From NCBI GenBank assembly GCA_936440205.1, contig OW387140.1, positions 30,005,659 through 30,069,658 on the forward strand: DNA of 64,000 nucleotides, in the 5' to 3' direction. The position numbers were made by a program, and so were the translations under genes. Origin of the DNA: Lepidonotus clava. Taxonomy: Eukaryota; Annelida; Polychaeta; Phyllodocida; Polynoidae. Every line of letters begins with the position of its first letter. The stretch's first letter is position 1. The notes beneath the pieces were generated by a model that saw only the letters and a list, made by a program, of their open reading frames with translations, was not told the origin of the DNA and did not search any database. This document shows, in pieces, positions 19,366 through 30,520 of this stretch.

Positions 19366-22300
19366 ATGGCCTTCAAAAATACAGGCATACTCAAAATTGG
19401 GAGCCACAATATACAAGGTGGCATAGAAAGAAAATTAGACACTAGTGATGTTAAATGTTTAGTAGAACAGTTCGACATTTTTTGCTTTCAGGAAACATGG
19501 CTGATGGAAAGCAACACTCTGTCACTGAAAGGCTATGAGATTCTGAGAAGCGATAGAGGGAAACATAAAAAAAAGAGCACAGGGTCAGGTGGTGTCTCCA
19601 CCATTTTTAGGTCACATCTCAAAAGTGGTATCCAAAAGCTAAGTAGCGGCGTTAAAGATTTCCTATGGGTTAAACTCGACTCTAAGTTCTTTGGCACCAA
19701 AAGGGATACCTACCTGTGTAATTGTTATATACCACCAGAATCCTCTAAAGTACACAAACAACTAGACCAAGACTACTTTGAGAGCCTACAAAATGACATC
19801 TCTCAGTATGGCTTGCTTGGTAATGTCATAGTAATAGGGGATATGAATGCAAGAACAGGTGAGCGAAATGAAGTGTATACGGGTCCAACTCATGACTCTG
19901 ACCTGGATTTCGATACAATGTATATTGACAATGAAACTGATGTTGATTGTTTGAAAACAAATCTACCTGTAAGATCAAATGAAGACAAAACAATTAGCAC
20001 CTTTGGAAGGAAACTACTTTCACTTCTGGAACAGAATCAGCTCACAATCATAAATGGTAGGAAAATTGGGGATCTCGCTGGTCACAACACATGCATAACT
20101 TACAATGGTGCCTCAACTGTGGATTACTGTATTACATCTCTCAACATATTCAATGAGATTCTAAGATTTAATGTAATGAGCCCCCAGTGGTTTTCTGACC
20201 ACAACCCAATATCTGTAACAATGCGAGCAAACGTTAAACATGAGACAATCAAACCACAAGATACAGACTTGAAACCAAAAAAGAAATTTGTATGGACTGA
20301 GGCCTCCAAACAATGCTATGTGCAGAACATGAATAGCAGCGATGTAAAGGACAAGCTCACTAAATTTACAAACACTCTACATCATGATTCAAACACAGCT
20401 CTGGAGGAACTAACTACCATCATAGAAGAAGTAGCCTACAGATCAGTGCCCCTTAAAAACATATCTGTAGGGAAAGACTTGGGTAACAAAACAACAGACC
20501 TTAGCAAGGAGGATAAACTAACTCTTAAATCCTCCAAGCAAAAGTACAATAGTGATAGGAAAGCCTACCTTAAAGATAAATCTAGTAATGTAAGAAGAAT
20601 AGAGCTTATAAGATCACGCAGGCTATACCGCAAAGTGAAATATTACATGCTAAACCTCAGCAAGTCCAATAGAATACGCAAACTAGCAGAACTTGAGTCC
20701 AAAGACCCTAGGAAATTCTGGGCAGCTGTAAAGAAAATCACTAAGAAAAGCCTAACTGAAAGTCCCAACATCAGCCCAGCGGGCTGGGTAGACTACTTTA
20801 AAGACCTACTAAATGTTAAATGCACAAACACTTCAGACAGAGGACAACTTAACTATGTAGAAAACTGTCTGTCGACTATAGAAACATTTGCAGAAAAGGG
20901 AACCCTAGACTACGAAATCGAATTAGCAGAACTAAGCAAATCATTAAAAAAAGCGCAAAATGGTAAATCTACAGGACCGGATCTAATCAATAATGAAATG
21001 TTGAAATATGGGGGTGAACTACTACACCGGGGCATAGTCCATCTGTTTAATGTGATTCTGAGTTCGGGAGACTATCCAAGGTCATGGAAATCAAGCCTTA
21101 TAACACCAATACACAAAGGGTTAGACATACATAAACCTGAAAACTACAGGGGCATCGCTGTTGCCGACTGCATCAGCAAACTGTTCTGTAAGATCTTGAA
21201 TGACCGGCTGAAATGTTACCTAACTGATAAAGACTTTTGGAAATGTAATCAAAACGGTTTTATGGAGAAGAGAAGAACAGATGACAATATCATGATCATT
21301 AATACCATCTTCCAAAAGTATGTAAAAGATGGAAAAAAGAGACTGTATGTTGCCTTCGTTGACTTTCGTAAGTTTTTTGACTCCATAAACAGACAACTGT
21401 TATTGTACAAGCTACTTCAATGTGGTATCACAGGGAAGTTTTACAGCGTACTAAAATCAATGTACACTAACTGCCTCTACAGCGTTAAGACCGATTGTGG
21501 GATAACAAAAGAGTTTGAGTCTACAACAGGAGTAAAACAAGGGTGTTCATTAAGTCCAACCCTGTCCAACATCTTTCAAAATGATTTGCACGACATCTTT
21601 GATGAAGAATGTGACCCTGTAGAACTTGATCAAACATACTTCAGCTCCCTTTCCTGGGCAGACGACCTAGTACTTGTATCCCAAAGTACTGAGGGTCTAC
21701 AGGCATGTCTAAACAAACTCGAAAACTACTGTGAGAAGTGGCACCTGAATGTGAATGTTAAAAAAACTAAAGCCATGGTTATGTCACTGGGGAATCCAAA
21801 AATGCCAACCCTCAACTTTGGTGGTGAAACACTAGAATGTGTTAAGTCATACAAATACCTCGGGCTTGTACTATCCAGTAATGGGAACACCTCAAAAATG
21901 GTTAATGATAGAGTAACAAAGGCAAAAAGAGCAGCGTTTGCAATACGTCAAGCAATTGCCACTACCCAGAATGTATCAACCAAATTAGCACTTTCATTAT
22001 TTGACAAACAAATAGAACCTATACTACTCTATGGTAGCCCAATATGGGGCATGCCCACAAGCAACTGTTCTCTAAAATTTGTAGGGGACATGTTTGACTC
22101 CAGCAACATAAAATATACTGCATACAAATACCTACAATCAATTGATGTAACTGATGTAGAAATTGTAACATACAGACGCCTAAGGGCTCATCATAATGTA
22201 ACAGTCACGGTAAAAAACATCTCCGATAAAATCAAGATTGTCAGCAACTATTTGAAATCCCCAGCAACCTTCACCCTTGAAGAATTACATAATGATACAC

Positions 22301-23127
22301 CAAGTACTGTTGACAGGATGCACTCCAACTTCTGCAAGTTCACCTTAGGTGTCTCTAAATATGCAAGTACTAAACTATCTCTAAGCGAACTAGGGAGATA
22401 CCCTCTCCAAATCAGGTCAACTATATTAGGCATATTATGCTGGTTACGATTAGAACAAGGCACCGAGAGCATCCTTTTGAACAAAGCATTTAGCACTATG
22501 AAACAAGGAAATCACCCTTGGCTGCAAAACATACAATCTCTTCTGTGGCAAATAGGGCTAGGGAACATCTGGCTTCAGCCAAAAATATGGGACAAAAAAT
22601 CATTGAAACATCTTCTAGCAGCAAGACTCAAGGATATATATATCCAGACTTTTGATGCATATTGTCACAACCCTGAAAACCATGACAAATGTAGAGTAAT
22701 TAACAGCTTGTACCAACAGAATCCATACGAAACAAAACAGTACTTGACCAGAATACAATCCGCCAACATCAGAAATGTGTTTACTAGGCTGAGAATTGAT
22801 GCTAACTGTACCTCTGACAGTCTGAACCGGAGTTTCAGAAAGAACAATGTAGAAGACCCTCTATGTAAAGAATGTAACAGCACACAGTCTGTATCACATG
22901 TACTATTTCACTGTAAAAACAGAGACCTGATTAGTAATAGAAATCTGTTTGAGAGCAAAATCAGTAAATATGTACTTTCTTATAATACACTCTCAGAACA
23001 GGAAAAAATGATAGTTGTCTTGGACCTCCAACCTGTATGTAAAAAAGAGGAGGAAGACAACGCAATTGAATCCATTTGTACGTTTGTTAAAAATGCATAT
23101 CGAATTGTACAATGCCTACCTCAGTGA
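19366..23127 (+). CDS. LINE ORF: APE endonuclease and reverse transcriptase
   Basis: 1253 residues, open throughout. The endonuclease (about 1-285) shows IGSHNIQGG, CFQETWL, VIGDMNARTGE, STVDYCITS and FSDHNPISV. The reverse transcriptase (about 520-860) shows GKSTGPDLINNEMLKYGG, FVDFRKFFDS (motif A near 663), TGVKQGCSLSPTLSNIF (motif B near 722), SWADDLVLVSQS (motif C near 763) and KYLGLVLSS. The C-terminus has CKECNSTQSVSHVLFHC near 1166, a Cys/His motif common in Jockey-group LINEs. No upstream ORF1 was found, so either the element has one ORF or ORF1 was lost. The start at 19366 gives a complete endonuclease N-terminus. Confidence 0.92.
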   Translation: MAFKNTGILKIGSHNIQGGIERKLDTSDVKCLVEQFDIFCFQETWLMESNTLSLKGYEILRSDRGKHKKKSTGSGGVSTIFRSHLKSGIQKLSSGVKDFLWVKLDSKFFGTKRDTYLCNCYIPPESSKVHKQLDQDYFESLQNDISQYGLLGNVIVIGDMNARTGERNEVYTGPTHDSDLDFDTMYIDNETDVDCLKTNLPVRSNEDKTISTFGRKLLSLLEQNQLTIINGRKIGDLAGHNTCITYNGASTVDYCITSLNIFNEILRFNVMSPQWFSDHNPISVTMRANVKHETIKPQDTDLKPKKKFVWTEASKQCYVQNMNSSDVKDKLTKFTNTLHHDSNTALEELTTIIEEVAYRSVPLKNISVGKDLGNKTTDLSKEDKLTLKSSKQKYNSDRKAYLKDKSSNVRRIELIRSRRLYRKVKYYMLNLSKSNRIRKLAELESKDPRKFWAAVKKITKKSLTESPNISPAGWVDYFKDLLNVKCTNTSDRGQLNYVENCLSTIETFAEKGTLDYEIELAELSKSLKKAQNGKSTGPDLINNEMLKYGGELLHRGIVHLFNVILSSGDYPRSWKSSLITPIHKGLDIHKPENYRGIAVADCISKLFCKILNDRLKCYLTDKDFWKCNQNGFMEKRRTDDNIMIINTIFQKYVKDGKKRLYVAFVDFRKFFDSINRQLLLYKLLQCGITGKFYSVLKSMYTNCLYSVKTDCGITKEFESTTGVKQGCSLSPTLSNIFQNDLHDIFDEECDPVELDQTYFSSLSWADDLVLVSQSTEGLQACLNKLENYCEKWHLNVNVKKTKAMVMSLGNPKMPTLNFGGETLECVKSYKYLGLVLSSNGNTSKMVNDRVTKAKRAAFAIRQAIATTQNVSTKLALSLFDKQIEPILLYGSPIWGMPTSNCSLKFVGDMFDSSNIKYTAYKYLQSIDVTDVEIVTYRRLRAHHNVTVTVKNISDKIKIVSNYLKSPATFTLEELHNDTPSTVDRMHSNFCKFTLGVSKYASTKLSLSELGRYPLQIRSTILGILCWLRLEQGTESILLNKAFSTMKQGNHPWLQNIQSLLWQIGLGNIWLQPKIWDKKSLKHLLAARLKDIYIQTFDAYCHNPENHDKCRVINSLYQQNPYETKQYLTRIQSANIRNVFTRLRIDANCTSDSLNRSFRKNNVEDPLCKECNSTQSVSHVLFHCKNRDLISNRNLFESKISKYVLSYNTLSEQEKMIVVLDLQPVCKKEEEDNAIESICTFVKNAYRIVQCLPQ

Positions 23128-23294
23128 CAAGAATGTATTGCTTACATTAGTCAAATAAAATTACTTACTTACTTACTACTTAGTTCCACCTGTCTCCAAT
23201 AGATGTCAGTTGTCCCCACTAGGTGTCAGGTCAGACAGTCCTCATATTAAGTTCACTTTCAATTTGTCACAAGAAACTGAACCAGGGGCGCATA

Positions 23295-24297
23295 GAGTAG
23301 AGGAACCAATTTTCACGCATCACTAATTTTCGGGCATTATAATGAACGCATTTTTTCAAAACTTATCCAAAACCTGTTATTGAGGTTGATGAGGATGTCA
23401 AGGTTAAATAAATATGGGTTTTTTTATGGTTAAGATTTTCAAAAAATTAAATATTCTGGCAGCAAAACACGTCGTGATGTTTATTTTGATTGGAGAAATG
23501 GTGAGAACCTCAAAATATATTTTCTCAAATAAGAAATAATATGATTTCCTCAATTAAAAAAGACTAACTAAAAATCAAAATGTTATGGATCTTAGTTTTA
23601 GGTATTGTGCCGTCATATTAATATTAGAAATAGAGAAATTAGAAAATAGACCCCAGCATGAAAACTTATGACACAAAATGAGGCAGTTACCAGTTTTCAC
23701 ACATTTTCCGCAGATTTTTCCAATTTTCCAAAATAATATTATTTTTTCCCAAAAAAATATATATGACTTATCAAACTGTTACACAAAAAACACCCTGAAA
23801 TATATTAATCCAAGAAACGATGCATATAAACATTTTTTGTCTCTTTGTCAAAGGAACATATGAAATATATGAACTAATTAAAAATGCATATTTTTTATGA
23901 AATCACATTTGATATTTTCCAAAACAGCACATATCATACTTGTATTACATATTACTTATCAACCCACAAGCCAATCATGTGTATGTAACAAGGCGGATAT
24001 CAACAGAAAATTGTATTTTGGTGTCCCATATATATATATTTTTAAAGGTTTTATTGCAATAGCCATCAGGGTTGCCCCTGGTTTTCAGATTATTACATTG
24101 ATTAGTATGTATTATAACTTCTTTTTTTTTCCTATTTTTTTTTTAATTTCATTTATTTTTTTTATATTTTTAAAAATACGTTCAGGGCTTTTATTTCCCT
24201 TAATTTAAATACCAAACGATGATTTTTTTTCCATATATAATATTAAGATATTCAATGTCACGTCCTTAGTGTGCGAAAACTGGCACCTCTTCTCTAT
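23295..24297. mobile_element. GAGTAG-end TIR element, copy C (diverged)
   Basis: The left end ATAGAGTAGAGGAACCAATTT and the right end (AAAACTGGCACCTCTTCTCTAT) are diverged inverted repeats of the family at 25.3 and 28.5 kb. Words ATTTTCACGCAT, ATTTTCGGGCAT and TGTGCGAAAACT mark both ends. The interior includes an inverted stretch (AAATAGACCCCAGCATGAAA) that also occurs in the other copies. No ORF of note. Confidence 0.55.
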
Positions 24298-24447
24298 CCA
24301 CAGAGCATCAGAAAAAGATTATCTATTAAAATGTTATGCAAAATAGTCTTAGACTGAATTATAGTTCAAAATAGGGACATTAGAAAAGCTATGCCGTCTT
24401 GCAAATCTAAACAAAGAACTAGTCTAAAAGATAATAGATCTAAATAT

Positions 24448-25014
24448 CAGGCATCATACCGTTCCTTTATTTTAAAGGAATTTCCTTTAAATTCCTTTAT
24501 TTTTGTGAAAATAGGCAAAATTTCTTTATTTTCGTGAAAAATTCCCTTTAATTCCTTTTTTTTCTAAAGTAAGAAAATATCACCATCTCATAGAATGCAT
24601 AGAATTCCATATTATTAGCAATATAATTGCAAAATTTTCTAGCCATCGATCATTCCAAGTCGACTTGTCGATCTGCATGAGTCGACTCGTTGATCGACGT
24701 GGGTCAACGCAGTGCTGCACAGAACTAATCAACAGTAAGGCAGTCCAGTTACAGTATTATTTGCCTTATTTCATGTTTAAACTCTCTGAAAGTTGTCTAA
24801 ATATTCCTTTATATCCCTTTATTTTTCCTAGAAATTCGCCCTTGTGGCGTAAAATAAGCTGAAAAGTATTACCTTGTGCAGTCTGGAAAGAACCCATAAG
24901 GGTTGGCCGGACGTTAAACTACCCCAACAAACAAACCTTGTAAATTCCTTTAATTTTTACGAAAAAACTTCCTTCAAATTCCTTTATTTTTTGGGGAGGG
25001 CGGTATGATGCCTG
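24448..25014. mobile_element. hAT-like MITE, word AATTCCTTTATTTTT
   Basis: The ends CAGGCATCATACCG and CGGTATGATGCCTG are inverted repeats, with an exact 6-bp target duplication AAATAT on both sides. The word TTCCTTTATTT or close variants recur about eight times. A LINE/SINE tail (24837-24936) is inserted inside. Sequence homologous to the 28.8-29.2 kb element continues on both sides, so it landed in an older element. Confidence 0.8.
24837..24936 (+). mobile_element. Isolated LINE/SINE 3' tail
   Basis: 100 bases match the LINE tail (CGCCCTTGTGGCGTAAAATA, GGTTGGCCGGACGTTAAAC, CAAACAAAC). The copy carries the LINE version of the sequence (AACCCATAAGGG), not the SINE version. It is an extreme 5' truncation nested in a word-repeat element. 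Confidence 0.85.
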
Positions 25015-25312
25015 AAATATGCATATTTTGTGCATTTTTATTAAATACAAAAGCATTAATTTGTCTTAGTAAAAGGCCAAAAATAATTGTTGCATCGACT
25101 CTTTGGTTGATATCATTTCAGGGATAGGTCTTAGAAATATACAAAAGCTTGATTTGAAAATTGCATTGACACTTATTTGAATTTTTTTATAAGTTTCCCT
25201 ATGGAAAAATGATGGAAAATTCAGAAAAATAAGTACGTGAAAAATGCGCGAAAAACTGGCAACTGCCTTTTTTTGTCTTTCAATTTCACACAGGGGTCTA
25301 TTTTCTGTAATA

Positions 25313-27194
25313 GAGTAGAGGAGCCGGTTTTGACACATTAAGGGCAGGAATTTGAATACTTACACAATTTCTAGGGGGAAAATAAATTAATTTTATATTT
25401 TGCTATCATGATGTCATGGAACAACGCCCATGCACATTATCATTGAAGAAAAATAACAATTTTGATATTTCTTATAATTACAATGTATAAGTTTTAGGGG
25501 TTAATTCTTCAGTTTTGACGCACCTACTCATCAGTTTTGACGCACCAGTACCTTTTTTCTACCTATTTAACAGATTATCATAAAAAAAATTAAATTAAAT
25601 TAACAAAATATAGATTAAATGTGTCGATCATTCCAAGCATACCCCTTAACTCAAATATATGTTGCTGGGCTTATTGTGAATCATTATTGAAAGAACCTTG
25701 TATGGCCGAACCATGAATACTGTGGCGCCCCAGGGGCTTAGGCCTACTGAGTGGACTGGCACCCTAACTTTCTTCTTATATATGGGGGCCCGGTTGGACG
25801 GTCTGTGCAGGACCAATCAGAGGCCAGCATTTTCGGCAAATAGGGAGCCAGATCTTCAGTCAAACCGACCAATCAGAGGCCAGCATTGTTCAGCCACAGA
25901 AGAGCAGGTTTTTGGTCCTTGGGAAGTTGACTGTGGGTGCTTTCTCCCAGGTCCGGGCTCATGCTATAAAAGGAGGACACTCAGAGGAAGAGATTCAGTC
26001 TGTTTAGGCTCATGGTTTGGTTTAGACCTGAGGAGTGTTGTTTGATGATGGAATAGCCTGATTAGGCTGGCTGTAGGGTTCAGACCTTAGGAGGTAACCC
26101 TGACTTTGATGATGGCTTAGGCTTGAGAAGGCCTTGATGATGGGAGATGACTGATGGGTTTAGGCCTAGCCTATATTTAGGCTGCTGTTTGCTTTACTTG
26201 TGGTGGAGTTTGAGGCTTTGAGTTGACATTGATGATTTGTCCCACAAGTGTTTTGTGTTCTCCCATGTTGTTTCTAGACCTTGTATGTATTTGGCCTGAA
26301 TGTTTAGTAGGTATTATACAGGTAATGTATAGGAATTTAGATCTTTAAGGAATTTGGAACTGAACTATTGTTATTACAAGAGGGTTGTTTAATAAACTTT
26401 ATTTAACTTAAGAGAATTGTTGTTGGGTTTTATGTCACACTGCGCCAATCCTAGTGATCGAATTTGGTCTTGACTCTGCCCCGGGGTAGGTGGGCCGGGG
26501 CGCGCTACAATACCATGTGAAAACCCATAAATATATATATATATGGATATTTAGGGCTACCAGCCCTTTGTGTTTTAGGTTGATATTTTCCTTCCAATCA
26601 CAAAATACGAAATGGATATGAAAACCTAGGGTCCAAATTAATTGCTGCAGAACTTTGTCCTGAAGAGTTTAGTATACATTTACATTGTCTTGTTTATTTA
26701 TATATATATAATGGAAAATTGAGGAAATTTCGGAAATTGAAAATGGCAGAAATGCATGAAAACTAAATCATATCATAGTTTCTGTATTTAGTTTTCACGC
26801 AAGGGTCTAATTTTGAAAATATGAAACAAAATTTAATTTTGTATATCCTAAATGCTAACGTATGACTTTAAACTAGTAGATCTACACACGCATTTTAACA
26901 CATTAGCCTGCAATATAACTTAGAGAAATTTATTTTCATACTCTTATCAAAGAAATCCGTAATTTATAAGCTTACCATAGACTTTATTGAAATGTATCCA
27001 TAGTCTATATAATGCAGTTTTTGCCATAAAATAGATAATTGTCAAAAATTAATTATGCAATAGAAAATATGACCACCTATACGTTTTAAACGCAGAAAAT
27101 CTTTAATTACTATTCTATTGACCCTAAAGGGAGTGATATTGCTTCAGGTGCGTCAAAACTAGAGCTGCATCAAAACTCCATGGCTCCTCTACTC
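25313..27194. mobile_element. GAGTAG-end TIR element, copy A, word TTTTGACGCA
   Basis: Left end GAGTAGAGGAGCCGGTTTTG, right end CCATGGCTCCTCTACTC. The words TTTTGACACA, TTTTGACGCA (twice near 25510-25550), TGCGTCAAAAC and GCATCAAAAC all share the GACGCA variant rather than the CGCGCA variant of copy B. A solo LTR (25721-26509) is nested in it. No transposase ORF. Confidence 0.7.
25721..26509 (+). mobile_element. Solo LTR, probably Gypsy type
   Basis: Begins TGTGGCGCCCC and ends GGGGCGCGCTACA, with an exact 4-bp target duplication ATAC. Internal signals run in order on the plus strand: two CCAAT-box phrases (GACCAATCAGAGGCCAGCAT), a TATA box CTATAAAAGG near 25969 and AATAAA near 26391. About 789 bp, with no internal region, so it is a solo LTR left by recombination. 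Family by target-site length and end structure only. A fossil, not closely related to the LTR at 40.1 kb. Confidence 0.75.
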
Positions 27195-27259
27195 GCAGAT
27201 CTTCTTGAAAAATTACGCTCCTGCATGCTTTATAAATGGCCATATAGACTATCACTTAA

Positions 27260-28351
27260 CCCTTTGCTGTTCCCTAATGCAAATTTCGGTCATATGTGTC
27301 TGAAAATTTTAAATTGGCATAATTCTGTTGATATTCAATGAATTTCAGTAATTTTTTCAGTCCCAGTTCATCCTTGCATCCTGCCTAACATCATCAGACA
27401 GTAACATTTTCAAAAAAAATAATGAATTATATGATTTTGAGGCCTTTTAAAGCATAGTTTCAGCAATTTTGTAAAAAACTTAAAGAAAATACTTTAAATT
27501 ATCCATAAATTCTATGTATTAGTACATTTGAAATATTGGTCAATCATTGAAATAATGAAACTATATTGGTAATAGTGATATATTCTGATTTAAGAAGCTT
27601 TTCCATTAATCATAAAACATTTTCCTCTGATAAAATTTTGATTTGATATGATTTTTTACTATGTTGACTGTGACACTCAATTTCCCCCAAAAGGTCAAAA
27701 TTACCCAAATATTTACACCAGTTGCGCATTTAGCAATGTCATACACACATCCTGTCATAAAATGCTCATCTTTTTGAGAAAAAGATTCCTTAACATTTCA
27801 TATTGTAAGCATAAACTCTTAAACCATAAATACATATAATTATATGACATAAAATATATTTCCAAGGTAAATTGTTATTCCATGGTGTCCTTAACTCTTA
27901 TCATGCAAAAAATAATTGTCATGATTTTGTAAAATTTCTCAAATTTTCTTACGAAGAATACTAAATTGAACTGATACAAATTAAATGACCTCTTTGACAT
28001 ATATTTTCACAATGTATATCATCTTATTCCAAATTTCACTGCCTACAATTCATCAATAATAAGTTTTTCTCTCAGATTAATATTTCATCCTTTTTTCCTT
28101 GATATTCTCAAAAACTGATGAAAATTTGCTGAAAATTTGGAAAATCCTGAGGTCACATGACCTGGGTCACATGACCCAAAAATAGATATTTTTGAAATTA
28201 AATCTTTTGATAACGTACCTCAGATAATAAGCTTTCAATTGATATATAGATTGCTTATGTTGCATTGTTTTTTGGTGGTAAACCCCAAAGCCAAAGTGGG
28301 AGAATTTGCATCTCACAATGAAAAATGTCAAAACTGCGGAACAGCAAAGGG
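27260..28351. mobile_element. piggyBac-like MITE
   Basis: The terminal inverted repeats are CCCTTTGCTGTTCC, directly flanked by TTAA on both sides (27256-27259 and 28352-28355), the piggyBac target signature. The 1.1-kb interior is AT-rich and encodes no transposase. It sits between two GAGTAG-end elements. Confidence 0.78.
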
Positions 28352-28491
28352 TTAAAACAATAGTAGATCTACCTGTATTATTTCGGACCTATATCTAGAT
28401 AATTTCTTTATTTGAGAAATTGGATGTATATTCATTAATTCAGAAAATATGCATTTTATTAGGATCTCGGCATTTTCTTATAAAATAGGTA

Positions 28492-30045
28492 GAGTAGAGG
28501 AGCTAGTTTTCGCGCACTAAGGACCCAAAAACGGAATTTCTTATCATATTTCTGTAAAAAACCCATTTATGATAATTATTTTTCATTACTTGCTGAAAAA
28601 TAGTAGGGTAATCGTATTTGGCCAAAAAAAAATTAAAAAAATGAAATTTATCTTGGGTATTTCATAGAATCTTTTTCCTACATCAATTCTTCAGTTTTCG
28701 CGCACCTGGAGCCTATTTTCGCGCATTTTGGTGTCAGTTTTCGCGCATTTACCTCTATTTTAGGTCTAAAATGAGTGAAACATCTAATAGAAAAAAAAAA
28801 AAAATAGATAGAGCATCAGAAAAACATTATCTATCGATATCTACTAAACACAGCAATTTTTGAGTTCTTAATGATTTGTAATAACGCAAGATAGAATGCT
28901 TTGTTGTCTGGGAAAATCTAAAGAAAAGATATAAGATAAAATAGAAGAAATACGCATATTTGTGCATTTTCAATAATGACAAAAGCATTAATTCGCCTTA
29001 GTAAAAGAGGGGAAATGCATGCATCAATTCTTTGGATGATATAATCATAGGGAAAGGTCTTAGAAATGCACAGAAGATTGTTTCGAAATATTTTTCTTGT
29101 TTTTCTATGAATAAGGACTGGAAAATTCGGAAATTTCGGAAAAATATGTGAAAAATGCGCGAAAACTGACAACTGCCTTATTTTTTGTAATTAGTTTTCA
29201 CGCAGGGGTCTATTTTCTAAATAAAGGGGTGAAAATTTAGGTTTCTGATGTTCAAATGATCATATATCACTTCAAACTAATATCTATGCTATTTTTGGTA
29301 TGTGAATAATATTTTTTCTTGAAAAAATAATCTTATAATAATTATTTCAGAAAATATTAGTTTTATAAGAACCCCGCCATATTCCACAATATTATTGACA
29401 TAAACACATATTTTTGGCCCTAGAATACATAAATATTCACAGAATATCATAAAAATTTTAGAATAATTCCATAATTACGTCTTCATAGGTCTGAGAGTGA
29501 AAAAAATAATATCTGATACAAATAGGGAAAATGCGTCCACAAAAATGCGTTAAATGCGCGAAAACTAGAGCTGCGCGAAAACTGGCTCCTCTACTCTACC
29601 GGATACATCGATATAATTTTGGTATGAAAATCTGTTTATGATATTATAATGATCGTATATCACTTTAAAATAATATCTTTGATATTTTTATTATGAAAAT
29701 GATATTTTTTCTTGAAAAAAGTTATCTTATGGTCATTATTTCAGAAAATATTAACTTTTTAAGGGTCCCGCCATTTTCCTAAATAGGTCTAATAAGGGGA
29801 TTCAAACATAGATCTATTTGTGGCTTTAGAATAGATCTAAATATAGACTACATAGATCTAGGTCTAGAACATCATAAATATTTCATAGATCTATCTATTC
29901 CATCATAACGTACTTTTTGGTCTTGAGGTGAAAAAATACATATCTGGTAAAAAAAAAAAGAAAAAAAGAAAAAAAAGGAAAAACAGCATAGATCTAAAAT
30001 GCGCGAAAATTAAAGATGCGCGAAAACTGGCTCCTCTACTCCAAC
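28492..30045. mobile_element. GAGTAG-end TIR element, copy B, word TTTTCGCGCA
   Basis: Left end GAGTAGAGGAGCTAGTTTTC at 28492. A first right end GCGCGAAAACTGGCTCCTCT closes at 29596 and a second, similar one at 30045. The GGTAGAG flanks mirror each other at the first pair. TTTTCGCGCA or its complement recurs at least eight times. The right-hand 400 bp is duplicated in tandem (about 29220-29600 and 29610-30045). A part at 28950-29180 is homologous to 25018-25265. No ORF. Confidence 0.7.
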
Positions 30046-30400
30046 AGTTTCTATTTATTAAATATTTTACTCATTTTACACTCTAAACATGGTAAAATGC
30101 CCCAAAACTGGCTGCAAATTGCCTAAAAATAGACTACAGTGCGCGAAAACTAGCTACTCAACCTCCAAAAGCAATGCATTAGTCTGTTATCAGCAAAATT
30201 ATATTTCACATAGTTCTACGTTAGACTAGATTTTTTTTTTTTTTTTTCTTCATAAAATTAGACTAGGCTATTGCACAAAAAAAAATTAAAAAATGTTCTT
30301 GATCTTTGTTGCCACGTGTAGATTTGCAGGATGGGGATGAGGTCCTGGTATTTTCCCCGTAACGTTATTTTTTTCATTACGATCTAGATATTACACGTAC
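30046..30400. other. Upstream region with one more word copy
   Basis: A further GTGCGCGAAAACTAGC copy lies at about 30137 without a matching partner, and there is a long T run near 30232-30247. No gene seen. Confidence 0.4.
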
Positions 30401-30439
30401 GCCTTTACTTTGGTTCCACCCCCATCACATGATGTCATT

Positions 30440-30520
30440 CATGAATTATGAATCAGGCGGGATTCAGTGCGCATGCGGTAACCAGCTCCATCCGGGTACC
30501 TTGTAGTCCAAGATGGCGCC
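30440..30520 (+). promoter_or_regulatory. DYNC1LI housekeeping-type promoter and TISU-like start
   Basis: There is no TATA box. GGCGGGATT (30456) fits an E2F site and TGCGCATGCGG (30468-30478) fits an NRF-1 site. CCAAGATGGCGCC around the start codon (ATG at 30513) fits the TISU/YY1 initiator found at short-leader housekeeping genes. TGATGTCAT at about 30430 is CRE-like. Motif calls are by eye. Confidence 0.6.

Larger units (their letters stand above)
18530..23176 (+). mobile_element. Second LINE, single-ORF APE type
   Basis: One 1253-residue ORF (19366-23127) is preceded by a GC-richer leader and followed by a short 3' UTR with CAAATAAAATTAC and a (TTAC)n tail. The 3' end is clear. The 5' end is uncertain and placed near 18530 where base composition changes. 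The leader holds a tandem pair of about 46 bp (18829-18918, core GATGATGGTGCTACAA). There is no RNase H domain, so it belongs to a different lineage from the LINE at 4.2 kb. The motifs fit the broad CR1/L2/Jockey group, but I cannot fix the clade. Confidence 0.82.
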
